A stretch of 64,000 nucleotides of DNA, taken from assembly GCA_963966185.1 (NCBI GenBank), contig CAWZYM010000483.1, forward strand, positions 1 to 64,000, read 5' to 3'. The position numbers and the translations under genes were made by a program. The DNA is from Rhabditoides inermis (Eukaryota; Nematoda; Chromadorea; Rhabditida; Rhabditidae). Below the pieces are notes generated by a model. That model did no database searches. It had not been told where the DNA came from and saw only the letters and a program-made list of their open reading frames with translations. Positions 18,643 through 27,500 of the stretch are shown one piece after another (the stretch's first letter is position 1; each line of letters begins with the position of its first letter).

Positions 18643-18905
18643 TTTTGATTCACCTGTTCGCTAATATCGTCATCTAAATCATCAACAAAACTTTGCTGAA
18701 TAGTGTTCTCCATCTCAACGGATAATGGCTCCCTGCTAATATCTGAAGCGATCGCGAAAAGCCTTTGAACTAAGCTGGGTTGCTGACGGCTATCCGCTTC
18801 AAGATGATCATCTTCGCCTTCAATAGCGAACTGATCGTCAAAACCGGGCTCATCAAATTCTGGCTCATCCTGATCAGCAAAGGCAGATTTATTTAAAGTA
18901 GCCAT
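18639..18905 (-). CDS. Small acidic protein (88 aa)
   Basis: The protein is strongly acidic throughout (DEPEFDEPGFDDQF, DDLDDDISEQ), with one amphipathic helix in the middle (SLVQRLFAIASDI). A clear AGAGGG site precedes the ATG. Its stop overlaps the start of the 203-aa gene. Such proteins often act as small chaperones or DNA mimics, but nothing specific is recognised. Confidence 0.6.
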   Translation of the reverse strand: MATLNKSAFADQDEPEFDEPGFDDQFAIEGEDDHLEADSRQQPSLVQRLFAIASDISREPLSVEMENTIQQSFVDDLDDDISEQVNQK

Positions 18906-18914
18906 AGCGCCCTC

Positions 18915-19985
18915 TTATTGTTGAGTTTCCGCAGCCAACAGGCCAGCGAAAATTGCCGCTATGCGCGTGTCACTTTCACCAGGATTGCTCCGAAGCTTTA
19001 GATTAATCGCTCGCAGCTTATTCAATTCCTGCAACAAACCGCGCTCGTTCTTAGTAACGACTTCCTTTGCCCACTGGTCATAGCCTGAACCACCACCATA
19101 TTGATCCATGAGAGCATCAAGTGCGGCATTGAAGGATAATTCGGTTTCTGACGAAGACCCGCCGCTATTCTGCGCTCTCAAAATACCGATAGAAACCAGC
19201 GCTGGAGATCTTATTGCTTCCGCTCTCATCGCCTCAGCCATCATAAGCGATCCTCGCGGCGTTTTAGCTTCTGCTTCTGTTGGTTTTGGCAGTGGTAACC
19301 CCACCAGATTATTGACAAAGGCATCTTTCGCTTCTTCATCGGCGCCGGGATCAAGAATCGTGAAAATATTCACGTCTGCTCCCGCATCCGAACCGGCTTT
19401 TGCGCACAATCCCGCTTTTGCTTCACTTTCCGTACAATACTTGGAGCGGTGGTTCTCCAGCGATTTTTCAATCGCCTGCGAGGGTGTTGTGGTCGAGCCT
19501 GGTGCGGCGTTTACCCTTGCAGGGGTAATATATTCACGTCCCTCAACACCGTAGACGGATAAGGCAGATGTCACGCTGTCTATCAGTTGAGCGGAGCCGC
19601 AGGCATTCACCGACAGGCCATCCGGCCCGAAATCGGCGTGCGCCTTTGCAATCTGCTTATTGACGTCAGTTTGTGTCATGACGTTAGCCAATGCTTCGTC
19701 AGACTTCTTAATTGCGGTCGATACCTTTTGGCCATCGATACTTTGCTGGCTTGTATCGACTTTCACAGCACTCATCATTCTTTGATAAGCGAGCGTCATT
19801 TGTGCCAAAATAAGATTTTTGTTCACATCGAAAGCGGCGTTTAGCCCAGCCGTTGTTTCTTGATGCACGGCCTGCCAAGCTGAATCTGGTGATATCGGGC
19901 AAAATCCGCCGCCAGCAAATGACGATGTTGAAGCACATAAGCTCACAACCAGCGCACCAGATAGTATATTGATTTTGTTACGCAT
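18915..19985 (-). CDS. Secreted conjugation-type protein, paralogue 3
   Basis: A signal peptide (LSGALVVSLCASTSSFAGG) is followed by a helical protein with conserved cysteines (SVNACG, KYCTE, GLCAK). The block SAVKVDTSQ..DGQKVSTAIKKSDE and the later YCTESEAKAGLCAK and LPLPKPTEAEAKT match the two genes upstream, so the three are paralogues. The start at 19985 is favoured because AAAGG lies eight bases upstream; an in-frame ATG at 19991 and a GTG at 19994 are closer to it. It lies in the operon leading to dotA and dotL. A periplasmic or pilus-tip role is inference. Confidence 0.72.
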   Translation of the reverse strand: MRNKINILSGALVVSLCASTSSFAGGGFCPISPDSAWQAVHQETTAGLNAAFDVNKNLILAQMTLAYQRMMSAVKVDTSQQSIDGQKVSTAIKKSDEALANVMTQTDVNKQIAKAHADFGPDGLSVNACGSAQLIDSVTSALSVYGVEGREYITPARVNAAPGSTTTPSQAIEKSLENHRSKYCTESEAKAGLCAKAGSDAGADVNIFTILDPGADEEAKDAFVNNLVGLPLPKPTEAEAKTPRGSLMMAEAMRAEAIRSPALVSIGILRAQNSGGSSSETELSFNAALDALMDQYGGGSGYDQWAKEVVTKNERGLLQELNKLRAINLKLRSNPGESDTRIAAIFAGLLAAETQQ

Positions 19986-19996
19986 CAACATCACCT

Positions 19997-21016
19997 TTAA
20001 TTTGCCGATGCCGAAACAGGCAGAACAGCAGGCCCATTACTGGATGCACTACCGCCATTGATTATTTTCTGCGATCGTTCAAGTGCATAAGTGGCAATGA
20101 CGAGCTCTGTCTTTTGCTTTGCTCTAATTTCCGAAACCAAAGCCGCGATATTTGCCGCCTCAATCCTCACTGCATCGAGTAAGATACCTCGCTCGTGGCT
20201 CGCCGCCATAGATGCAGCCCAGGACGCCCCACCATCATTTCCAAGATAGGCATCGACGGCCTTTTGATTTGCGGCCTTTATCCCATTAGAGGCGTTTCGC
20301 TCTTTGGCAATTTCATTCATGACATGCATAGCCACTGATTTTCGAGAATCCCGCCGCAATTTTTCAGAAAGAAAAACACCGCTATTAGCTTGCCCACCCA
20401 ACCCTTTTCGATACTCGTCCGGTGGCCCCATCACTGCGTTGATGTACTCCGCTGCTTGACTGTCATCACCAGACATTAAAGCTTGAGCGCTGAGGCTTTT
20501 CCCCTTCAAAACGTCATCATACCAAGGTGCAGCATCAGCAATAACACCTGGCTTTGCCCTCACCTTCGAAAGTGCTGATGCATCGCTCGAATATGCTCTC
20601 TTATAAGCCGCATAGACATTCTTTGCTGTTGATTGGATACCGCAAGCGCTATAGCCGAGAGATGTGTATCTCTCGGTCTCTTCCATAATTTGCATGGCTT
20701 GATCGCTTGCCACGTATGCAGAAGCCGTGGCTTCGTTGGATTTAACGACAGTGGTGGCGATCTGATCACTGCTCGTTACCTGCTGCGCTACACCAGTCTT
20801 CAATGCAGATATCAAAGCCTCTGTTTGAATCTCATGAAGAGCCACCAGTTGCGCTGTGCCCGCATTCATATAAGCAGTGACAGTCACCCCCAACTGCTTC
20901 GTAGCCGCATTTACGACCGGAACACCGCTAACCAGGCACGATTGTGCAATAGAAGTCGTGGTGCTCGCCAAAAGCATAAACACCATCGCAGTGGTATATT
21001 TTATACCCTGTTTCAT
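19997..21016 (-). CDS. Secreted conjugation-type protein, paralogue 2
   Basis: The 339-residue protein has a signal peptide (TAMVFMLLASTTTSIAQS). Its motifs align with its neighbours: ALISALKTGVAQQ, VVKSNEA and LGYSACG. The central and C-terminal parts are predicted helical with few cysteines, unlike the neighbours, which have the YC-E-E-G-C motif. It stops 11 bases before the chosen start of the next paralogue and begins six bases after the end of the previous one, so expression is linked. Family not recognised. Confidence 0.72.
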   Translation of the reverse strand: MKQGIKYTTAMVFMLLASTTTSIAQSCLVSGVPVVNAATKQLGVTVTAYMNAGTAQLVALHEIQTEALISALKTGVAQQVTSSDQIATTVVKSNEATASAYVASDQAMQIMEETERYTSLGYSACGIQSTAKNVYAAYKRAYSSDASALSKVRAKPGVIADAAPWYDDVLKGKSLSAQALMSGDDSQAAEYINAVMGPPDEYRKGLGGQANSGVFLSEKLRRDSRKSVAMHVMNEIAKERNASNGIKAANQKAVDAYLGNDGGASWAASMAASHERGILLDAVRIEAANIAALVSEIRAKQKTELVIATYALERSQKIINGGSASSNGPAVLPVSASAN

Positions 21017-21022
21017 TCTAGG

Positions 21023-21793
21023 TCACTCCGTAGCTGATGTTCCGGACATTCCATCAAGGACGATATTCTGAAATGCTGTCCGCGCACCATTGAGCAACAG
21101 ACCTTGCCTAATGGCAGCGGCCCTTTGCAGTGCTGTTGATGTGCTCGTTTTTGCATCATCCCTAGTGGGCACGGTAGGCAATGGAGCAACGGTGTCGATA
21201 TAATCAAAAGCCGTCATAGCTTCTTCGCCACCATATGCACGCTTTGCAAGCCAGATAGATGCATCAGTATTGCCTGCGGAAAATCCATTATGCCCGTTCT
21301 TGCAGTAACCACCCAAGCGAGCCTTTTCATCCTCTGAACAATAAACCTCTTGTCGCAGAGCAATAATCGAACCAATCGTGTCGTTCGAATGCCCTCCTCC
21401 TTCAGCCAGCCAGGCGCTATCTCGGTCAGCAATCGCCCTTTGATAGCCAGCTTGCTCAAGGCCAGCCTTGCTAATGTCTGACATCCCTACCGATATCATG
21501 CATGCGCTGTAGCCTTGGCCTGTCTCATAAGCGAAGCGCTGCTTCGCTTCTGCCATCTTCATGTTTGTCTTTTGCTGGAGATAAGAGGATATCTTGCTTT
21601 CAGATGAACTTTTTTTGACAGCGGACACTTGACCGCCTGTTGTGTTGGTTTGAGCGGAGTCAATCTTAAATGCAGAAACCAGTTGCTGATAAAATGTGTT
21701 CCAGACAATAATTCCCGACTGATCCCCAGCTGCCTGCGCCGAAGAAATCCCGCCGAACAATATAGACACCAACACTAGAGAGCTCTTTTTCAT
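21023..21793 (-). CDS. Secreted conjugation-type protein, paralogue 1
   Basis: A signal peptide (MKKSSLVLVSILFGGISSAQA) is followed by a helical protein. It shows the shared blocks LVSAFKIDSAQ, SAVKKSSSESK, GQGYSACM, VYCSEDEKARLGGYCK and APLPTVPTRDDAKT. The start at 21793 has a GGGGAA site upstream; a longer frame to 21820 would overlap the preceding gene and blur the signal peptide. It is the first of three tandem paralogues. Four cysteines in fixed positions suggest disulfides formed in the periplasm. Confidence 0.72.
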   Translation of the reverse strand: MKKSSLVLVSILFGGISSAQAAGDQSGIIVWNTFYQQLVSAFKIDSAQTNTTGGQVSAVKKSSSESKISSYLQQKTNMKMAEAKQRFAYETGQGYSACMISVGMSDISKAGLEQAGYQRAIADRDSAWLAEGGGHSNDTIGSIIALRQEVYCSEDEKARLGGYCKNGHNGFSAGNTDASIWLAKRAYGGEEAMTAFDYIDTVAPLPTVPTRDDAKTSTSTALQRAAAIRQGLLLNGARTAFQNIVLDGMSGTSATE

Positions 21794-21804
21794 AAGAGTT
21801 TCCC

Positions 21805-22485
21805 CTATTGAGCGAGCCAAGACGCGCCCCCAGTAGAAGTTCCTGTTTGAGAAGGAACTGGCGCTTCACCGATCGTTGACTGCACAGACGGCACTTGCTC
21901 TACACTCAACGAGCCCGCATTCGTGTTCAGGTTTTGAGTGCTGCCGCGAACTTGGTTGACCAGTCCTTGCAGACCATTAAAATCGAAATCATTGCCCAGC
22001 GACGAAAGATTATATTGGCCGTATCCTGGCGTAGATGGTGCCGAAATCGGAAAGGAATCTCCGATCAGACCGTTCAAATCTCCAAGTTCGTTAAATTTAC
22101 CGGTAACATCATTGATGTTGCCGATTACTTTCCCGACTTGTTCATTCAGAATTGTGCATGCTTTTTGCTTAGCGGCATTGATTGCTTGCTGGGCCAGTCC
22201 TTGAACGCCGCTCGATAAGAAGCCAGCAAGATCAGGTATAAGAGCAGACAGATCAAAGCTCTTTAGAAGGCCTGTATCAATACAAGAATTAGCACCAGTG
22301 AAAAATTCGGACGGATTGACCTTTGCGGCATCAATAACAGCAAGTCGTCTTTGCAATGCAGCTTGTGCTGCCTGTTCAACCCCGCACCCGTTACTAGCGG
22401 TTGCCGCCTGCGCATCCATTGGAATTGTTGTCGTAGCCAGTGTCAATAAGGCGGCGCTAAGCGCCAGCTTTCCAAAGGATGCCAT
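21805..22485 (-). CDS. Secreted conjugation-type protein (about 226 aa)
   Basis: A signal peptide (LALSAALLTLATTTIPMDAQA) precedes a mature part with three cysteines (NGCGVEQ, NSCIDTG, KACTI), a helical centre and a Ser/Thr/Asn-rich tail. The ATG at 22485 is favoured over a GTG at 22494 because AGGAG lies nine bases upstream. It is the first secreted protein of the operon and is not obviously related to the three paralogues that follow. Alphaproteobacterial transfer regions often carry such proteins, but I cannot assign a Tra name. Confidence 0.7.
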   Translation of the reverse strand: MASFGKLALSAALLTLATTTIPMDAQAATASNGCGVEQAAQAALQRRLAVIDAAKVNPSEFFTGANSCIDTGLLKSFDLSALIPDLAGFLSSGVQGLAQQAINAAKQKACTILNEQVGKVIGNINDVTGKFNELGDLNGLIGDSFPISAPSTPGYGQYNLSSLGNDFDFNGLQGLVNQVRGSTQNLNTNAGSLSVEQVPSVQSTIGEAPVPSQTGTSTGGASWLAQ

Positions 22486-22502
22486 TTCAACCACTCCTAA
22501 TT

Positions 22503-22688
22503 TTATCTCTTCCGACCTTCGATCAGTGCGGATAACCGTATAATTTCTTTATCCAAGTACACTGCCTGAAAAGCTGCCACTCGATAGGTCGCTGTGAGTT
22601 TCCCGTCATTTTGACCACTCGAACGGCTGAATAAACTTACCAGCGGTGCATACTCGATCATAGCTTTATCGTCTTCTTGCTCATTCAT
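22503..22688 (-). CDS. Small hypothetical protein (61 aa)
   Basis: The ATG at 22688 (a TTG one codon upstream is possible) opens a short charged protein with a helical C-terminus (AVYLDKEIIRLSALIEGRKR). It fills the gap between the RepC-like gene and the secreted-protein genes, 24 bases downstream of the former and 17 upstream of the next start. Position and spacing support it more than sequence does. Confidence 0.5.
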   Translation of the reverse strand: MNEQEDDKAMIEYAPLVSLFSRSSGQNDGKLTATYRVAAFQAVYLDKEIIRLSALIEGRKR

Positions 22689-22712
22689 CAACGTTTTCTC
22701 TTAGCTATACCA

Positions 22713-24122
22713 TTAAATTGCGCCACTTGCGATAGGTTGTAAACCCGGTATCGTTCCATTTACGACTTTATATCTATCGTTAAACAAACACCTTCCAAGG
22801 CGTTCAACCAAAGTTAAAAGGATATTATCACGTTCATCTACGTTGGAAGGAATGTTGTTAAACCGTCTAATTGCCAAAAGTCCTGTTTCTCCATCGCCTT
22901 TAACTTGAATGCGGGATCCAACCATCGACCAGAAAAAGCTATCTGCAACGTATGAGCCGCTTGCCTTGATTTCTTTCAAAACGTCCAGTGCCTTGGCACT
23001 TAGGATTTGTTGGAGTGATTGGGATTGCTCCCTTTTCCTCTTCTCAAGCGCGACATGGATCTTTTTCTTTTCTTCCAGTTCTTCAGAACCGCGAGCGTTA
23101 GAAATAGACTGGATGTTAGCCCTTAGATCGATGTTTTCTCTTTTCCCCATGGTAAAAAACCATTTTCCGGGATGTTGTGTCTGCCCTTCTACCGCACAGA
23201 TAAGCAATCCAAACGCCATAAGTTTGTGTTTTCTATATATAATTTTCCATGCTGTTCGATAACAGAAGGTACTTCCATCACACAGCAATGAATGCGCTAG
23301 ATTGGGCATAGCTGTTATAATATCTTCGATATGAACATCTTTGTAGCTTCGACCAAAGTGCTCGGTGATTGCCGATGATATCCGTGGTGAAAGCGATAAT
23401 GCCTCAAAAATGGCATGCCGCGAAAACAGGTCCTGCGAAACTTTGGCTTGGTGATTAACAGTTATTGTTTTTTTATTTAAATTAACATTACTGTTTATGG
23501 TGCCAGATTTTGGCAGGGCATCACGAAAATTTTGGTCTGCTCGTGAAATATCAGCTAAGGAATCCGAAGCTGGTTTTTCCCCACTATGAGACGATGTGTT
23601 TGAAAGTGCCCATAAGAGTGGAGAAAGATCGATAAAGTCTCCCTCGATCGTTATGAGCCCTTTCTCCTGTAGGGACTGGCGAATGGTCGTGCAGCTCGAT
23701 GCCGACAGCCCGAGGTAATCCTTGGCATCCTTTGCTGTGAAGCGAACATAGTAGCGCTCCTTCACTATATTCAATGGTTTCAAATTCAAGACATCAACAA
23801 GCGCAGAGAGGTACGCTCGCTCAGTGAAACTGGCCCTTACCGCTGTAGCAATGGAATTAAGCAAAGTTCGGATGGTATCGACAAGTTGCATCGCACGCCC
23901 GTAATCGGTTGGATTATCTTTTTGGGCACGCGAATGCTGTGATCTGTAGGCAGAAAAATACGATGTGGGGCTTAGTGAACAACCAGGACGCGGCTCTGTT
24001 TGCTCCCCAAATCCTGTCAATTTTCGTATTTGATCACCAATTGACGATGTAAGTTCATTTGTTTGTGATGGATTAACCATCACTGTACCATTGATGTAGG
24101 TTTTCATCCTTTTCCCATTCAT
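22713..24122 (-). CDS. repC: RepC-like replication initiator
   Basis: The N-terminal half (about residues 60-170) shows a winged-helix pattern: RFTAKDAKDYLGLS, then TIRQSLQEKGLITIE and the strand FIDLSPLLWAL. It resembles the RepC family of alphaproteobacterial plasmids, in which the turn before DLSPL is characteristic. The middle is a charged coiled-coil region (SEELEEKKKIHVALEKRKR), and the C-terminus is a second globular part, as in RepC. At 469 residues it is slightly longer than usual. No repA or repB precedes it. RepC origins often lie inside the gene itself. The RepC assignment is good but not certain. Confidence 0.65.
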   Translation of the reverse strand: MNGKRMKTYINGTVMVNPSQTNELTSSIGDQIRKLTGFGEQTEPRPGCSLSPTSYFSAYRSQHSRAQKDNPTDYGRAMQLVDTIRTLLNSIATAVRASFTERAYLSALVDVLNLKPLNIVKERYYVRFTAKDAKDYLGLSASSCTTIRQSLQEKGLITIEGDFIDLSPLLWALSNTSSHSGEKPASDSLADISRADQNFRDALPKSGTINSNVNLNKKTITVNHQAKVSQDLFSRHAIFEALSLSPRISSAITEHFGRSYKDVHIEDIITAMPNLAHSLLCDGSTFCYRTAWKIIYRKHKLMAFGLLICAVEGQTQHPGKWFFTMGKRENIDLRANIQSISNARGSEELEEKKKIHVALEKRKREQSQSLQQILSAKALDVLKEIKASGSYVADSFFWSMVGSRIQVKGDGETGLLAIRRFNNIPSNVDERDNILLTLVERLGRCLFNDRYKVVNGTIPGLQPIASGAI

Positions 24123-24296
24123 AGAAAAAGGGCTTTAACCTGAACTGCGGACGCAAAAGGCACTTGTCTCCCGTTCGCAGCTATGGTATTAAAAGACCAT
24201 GCTAACTGCGCTTTTCAAGTCAGTTGCCAAAATCAATCTGGTGTGGAACCCAATTAAGATTTTGACCGATTAAGTGCCTCTGGCCTTAACAGTTCT

Positions 24297-24328
24297 GAAA
24301 AGGATCAGTCTCCCGACTGATCCTTTTC
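24297..24328. terminator. Perfect 14-bp hairpin between two operons
   Basis: GAAAAGGATCAGTC (24297-24310) and GACTGATCCTTTTC (24315-24328) form a perfect 14-bp stem with a 4-base loop. It covers the end of the 65-aa gene that closes the helicase operon, about 175 bases upstream of the RepC-like start. It is probably an intrinsic terminator for that operon. A link to an antisense RNA controlling rep, as known between repB and repC, is possible but unproven. Confidence 0.75.
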
Positions 24329-24502
24329 CGTTTCAGCCCTAACAAACCAAATGTTTCCGATTATCCCCTTCCGAGATTGTAAGGTTTCCCTTACAGTTCC
24401 ATGCAGAATCGCACGAACCCATTGAGTCGCACGATATCGTACATCTGAAACGATGTATTCGTCAATTAAAGTGAAATTTTCCCTTACGCAACCTCTATCC
24501 AT
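24305..24502 (-). CDS. Small protein coupled to the helicase gene (65 aa)
   Basis: The ATG lies inside the end of the 2036-residue gene (ATGGATAG overlap), an arrangement that implies translational coupling. The protein has a basic, aromatic centre (RYRATQWVRAILHGTV) and a polar tail (ETEKDQSGD). It ends within the terminator hairpin. No family is recognised. Confidence 0.55.
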   Translation of the reverse strand: MDRGCVRENFTLIDEYIVSDVRYRATQWVRAILHGTVRETLQSRKGIIGNIWFVRAETEKDQSGD

Positions 24503-27500
24503 GACGAAATTCCTGCGTAAGCTCGGTCTCGTTCTGAAGAATGTAGGTTTGCGCGATACTTAAATGTTTGCGGAAAACAGCTTGCATGTTCGAGACTGGG
24601 CCGCGAGCCATGATCGAGCTGTTACGATCAGACGCAAGTTTGAAGAGCGGTGTAGCGATTTCATCGATCGATACCTTGGCTCCCAACACTCCTTTCGTCA
24701 GCCGTGCGCCACGCCCAAGATTGTTCGTAGACTGCTCCAAAAGCTTAATGGATTGCCCTTCTGAGGCCCAGTAATCAGACTTTTTGTTGAACAGAAGGAC
24801 AGCCTGATTTTCTGCGAAAATAAGGTGTGCGTCATTATCGGCGATAGCACTAGCATGTGGTGCAATACCACTCACAGAGAGGTGTGATTTCAACGCTATG
24901 CTCTGTCGGCCCTCTTTATAAGTGCATGCATGCGAGGTTGTTGTGGTTCGCGCATGATCACCGCCAACTTCACTAAATACGTCTGAACCAACAAACACCT
25001 CACTGATGGATTTTGACTCCATGCGTGTTCGTAGCTCGTTTACGATGGATGTGAGATTTTCCTCGACGTAACTCTCGATCCCCTCAACTTTCAGCCCTCC
25101 TGTCAAACAAGCACTTATCAAGGGAACAAGCCTGTTCTTAAGGCTTTCACTTAATTCGCCATAATGGAAATAGTGATAATCCTGCCGGACACCATCAAAC
25201 ATCGTCTGGTAAACAGACAAATAGTTCGATAATGCCTTTTCGTTTTTTATATCCAAGGCAACAGACATAGCAGCCACACTGGCCTGTAGTGTACCTATGA
25301 CATCTTTCATGCCATTGCTTCTGAGAATAACCCCGTGGCGAACCTCACCTGAAGAAGTTGTATAGATCGCCTTTTCTCCAAGCTTGGTTTTTCCTTGCGA
25401 GATTTTCACAGCCTGGAACATATTGCCATCTAAGGCGTAACGCTCTCTGGCAACTTGTCCAGCTGGCGCATCATCAAAAGAGAATTTGATGAATTCCTTA
25501 AATCTGTCATCTCGAATGCTCATCGTTCGAGGCGCTGGATCAGATTGTGAGAGAATTTCTCCGACATCGAGGCTGGTGAGGTGATTTCGGTGAATTTCCG
25601 TGAAAGTGTATGGGTCCGTTGTGACGCCACGATGGTGATTGCCTAAAAACTCCCCTTTTAATCCCATGACTGGGATGCGGTGCCATTCTGGCCCAGTGGT
25701 TAGACCAGCCGAAATACGCTCATCGTCGCTCATATCAGCAAGTACACCATACGGGCTTGAAAGAGTCGTGGACCGCGTGAAGGTCTCGCCTGGTATCGCG
25801 AGGTCAAGCTTCCAGCCATTGAGATTTAGGGGGTCATCAGCTTTGTATGTGACCTTGGATATCAGAGCGGGAACCCTTGAAATATCCGCATCCAACTCCT
25901 TGGACATCTGCATCATTATGCGCGTATCTGTTAGAGAAGGGAAAAGTCGAGCGTCGAGCTGGACAAAGTTTCCAGGCTCCAAAAACGGCAACTGCTGATT
26001 CAGAAACTCCGCATAGCCGGTCGCTCGCAATACCCGCTTCTCATTTACAGACGCTTTTGCAAAATCAATATAATTCCGTCTGTTCCATATCGCGCTAGCT
26101 TCCTCGGCGCTGATTTCTTCCAATCCGAGAGAGCGATCTTCCGATCTTCGGTTCATGGTTCTATCGAATATGGGACTGGACCAAAGGGGTTCACCCTTCT
26201 GGTCAAGCAGTTCCCCTACTCCTTCAGCCGGGGATTGGTATCGACTTAGAACGTCATCGACCAATAATCTTTGTCCTCGATCTACGTTGTCGAGCACACT
26301 TTCAAAAGTAAGAGGTTGCACAGCTTCATTATAAGTCAACCGGACCAAATTTAGAGGCCGCTTTCCCATTGAATCGGATTTGTCATCACCGGCAATAAGC
26401 GTGGAAACAGGGACAACAGTCGCCTTCCAATCATGCTGGTTAAGGCGCAGAGGATTGAGGCCGCGAGCGTCCAATGCTTCGATATTCATTTTGAATATGC
26501 CATCAATCTCAGACAAGACAGCTTCTTGTGTTTTGATTGGTAAGCACACCAGTCGGCCCATGAGCTTTCGTGCGTATCCTTCAACATTCCCGTCGCTTTG
26601 GTTTGGAATAGGAAGGCCAAGTTGCTGTGAAATATGAGGGTTTTCGTTCAAATATTGGCGTACAGATTGTTCTCCAACCGGATTCATCAAATCAGCGGCT
26701 TCATCGATATTATTTCGATTCTCGCGAGTTGCCGTTGAGGTAGCGGAAAGGCTGCGGTTCTTTCTGTTAAAGAGCTGGCACAATCTATCATCTGCGGCAT
26801 AACCGGACATCGGGATGTCATACTCACTGTCATGCACTTGGCCGTATCGTTGAGTTCGTCCGTTAACTTGCGTTTCGGCAGTGATTTCAGATTGGAGCTG
26901 CAATTTAATCATGCGTCTGGGCCTTAAATCGACCCCTACAGAAGGTGAGGCATGCATCGATATACCCGTTGCAGCAGATCGGTTCATGACCACGATATCG
27001 ACATCGCCATTATTGAAATCCTGAACTATTTCGCGTTTGTCAGGAATGGAACGATTTACGATCGCAAAACGCCCATCGGGCAGCGGTTCCGCCTCTAAGC
27101 TGCGCTTTGTGATTTCACCTACGGTTAGATCGTGCTCTTGAGCCAGGACTTTAATTTTGTCGATAGGATCAAGAGTCAAAAGGTGCAGCTGTGATTGCTG
27201 AACAGATAAGATGAAATCCTCTAGCCAAGGCTCATATTCGGTAAGCCGAATTTCGGTTTCATTTCCCATCGGGTCAGTGATTTTAATGTCTAACAGCTTA
27301 CTTGCATTCTCAATGAGAACATCACCGATATTAGGAAGCCTACTGACAACGCGCTTCGCTTTGCCGTCAATCATCAGATCTTCACCGATACGTGCAGCCA
27401 GGCGGTCAAGGATCGCTCGACCAGTATTTTCCACTACGACGACCGGTTTGCGACCGGCAGCGATAGCATCAAGTATCAGTTCGGCGTCATAGGCGGATTT

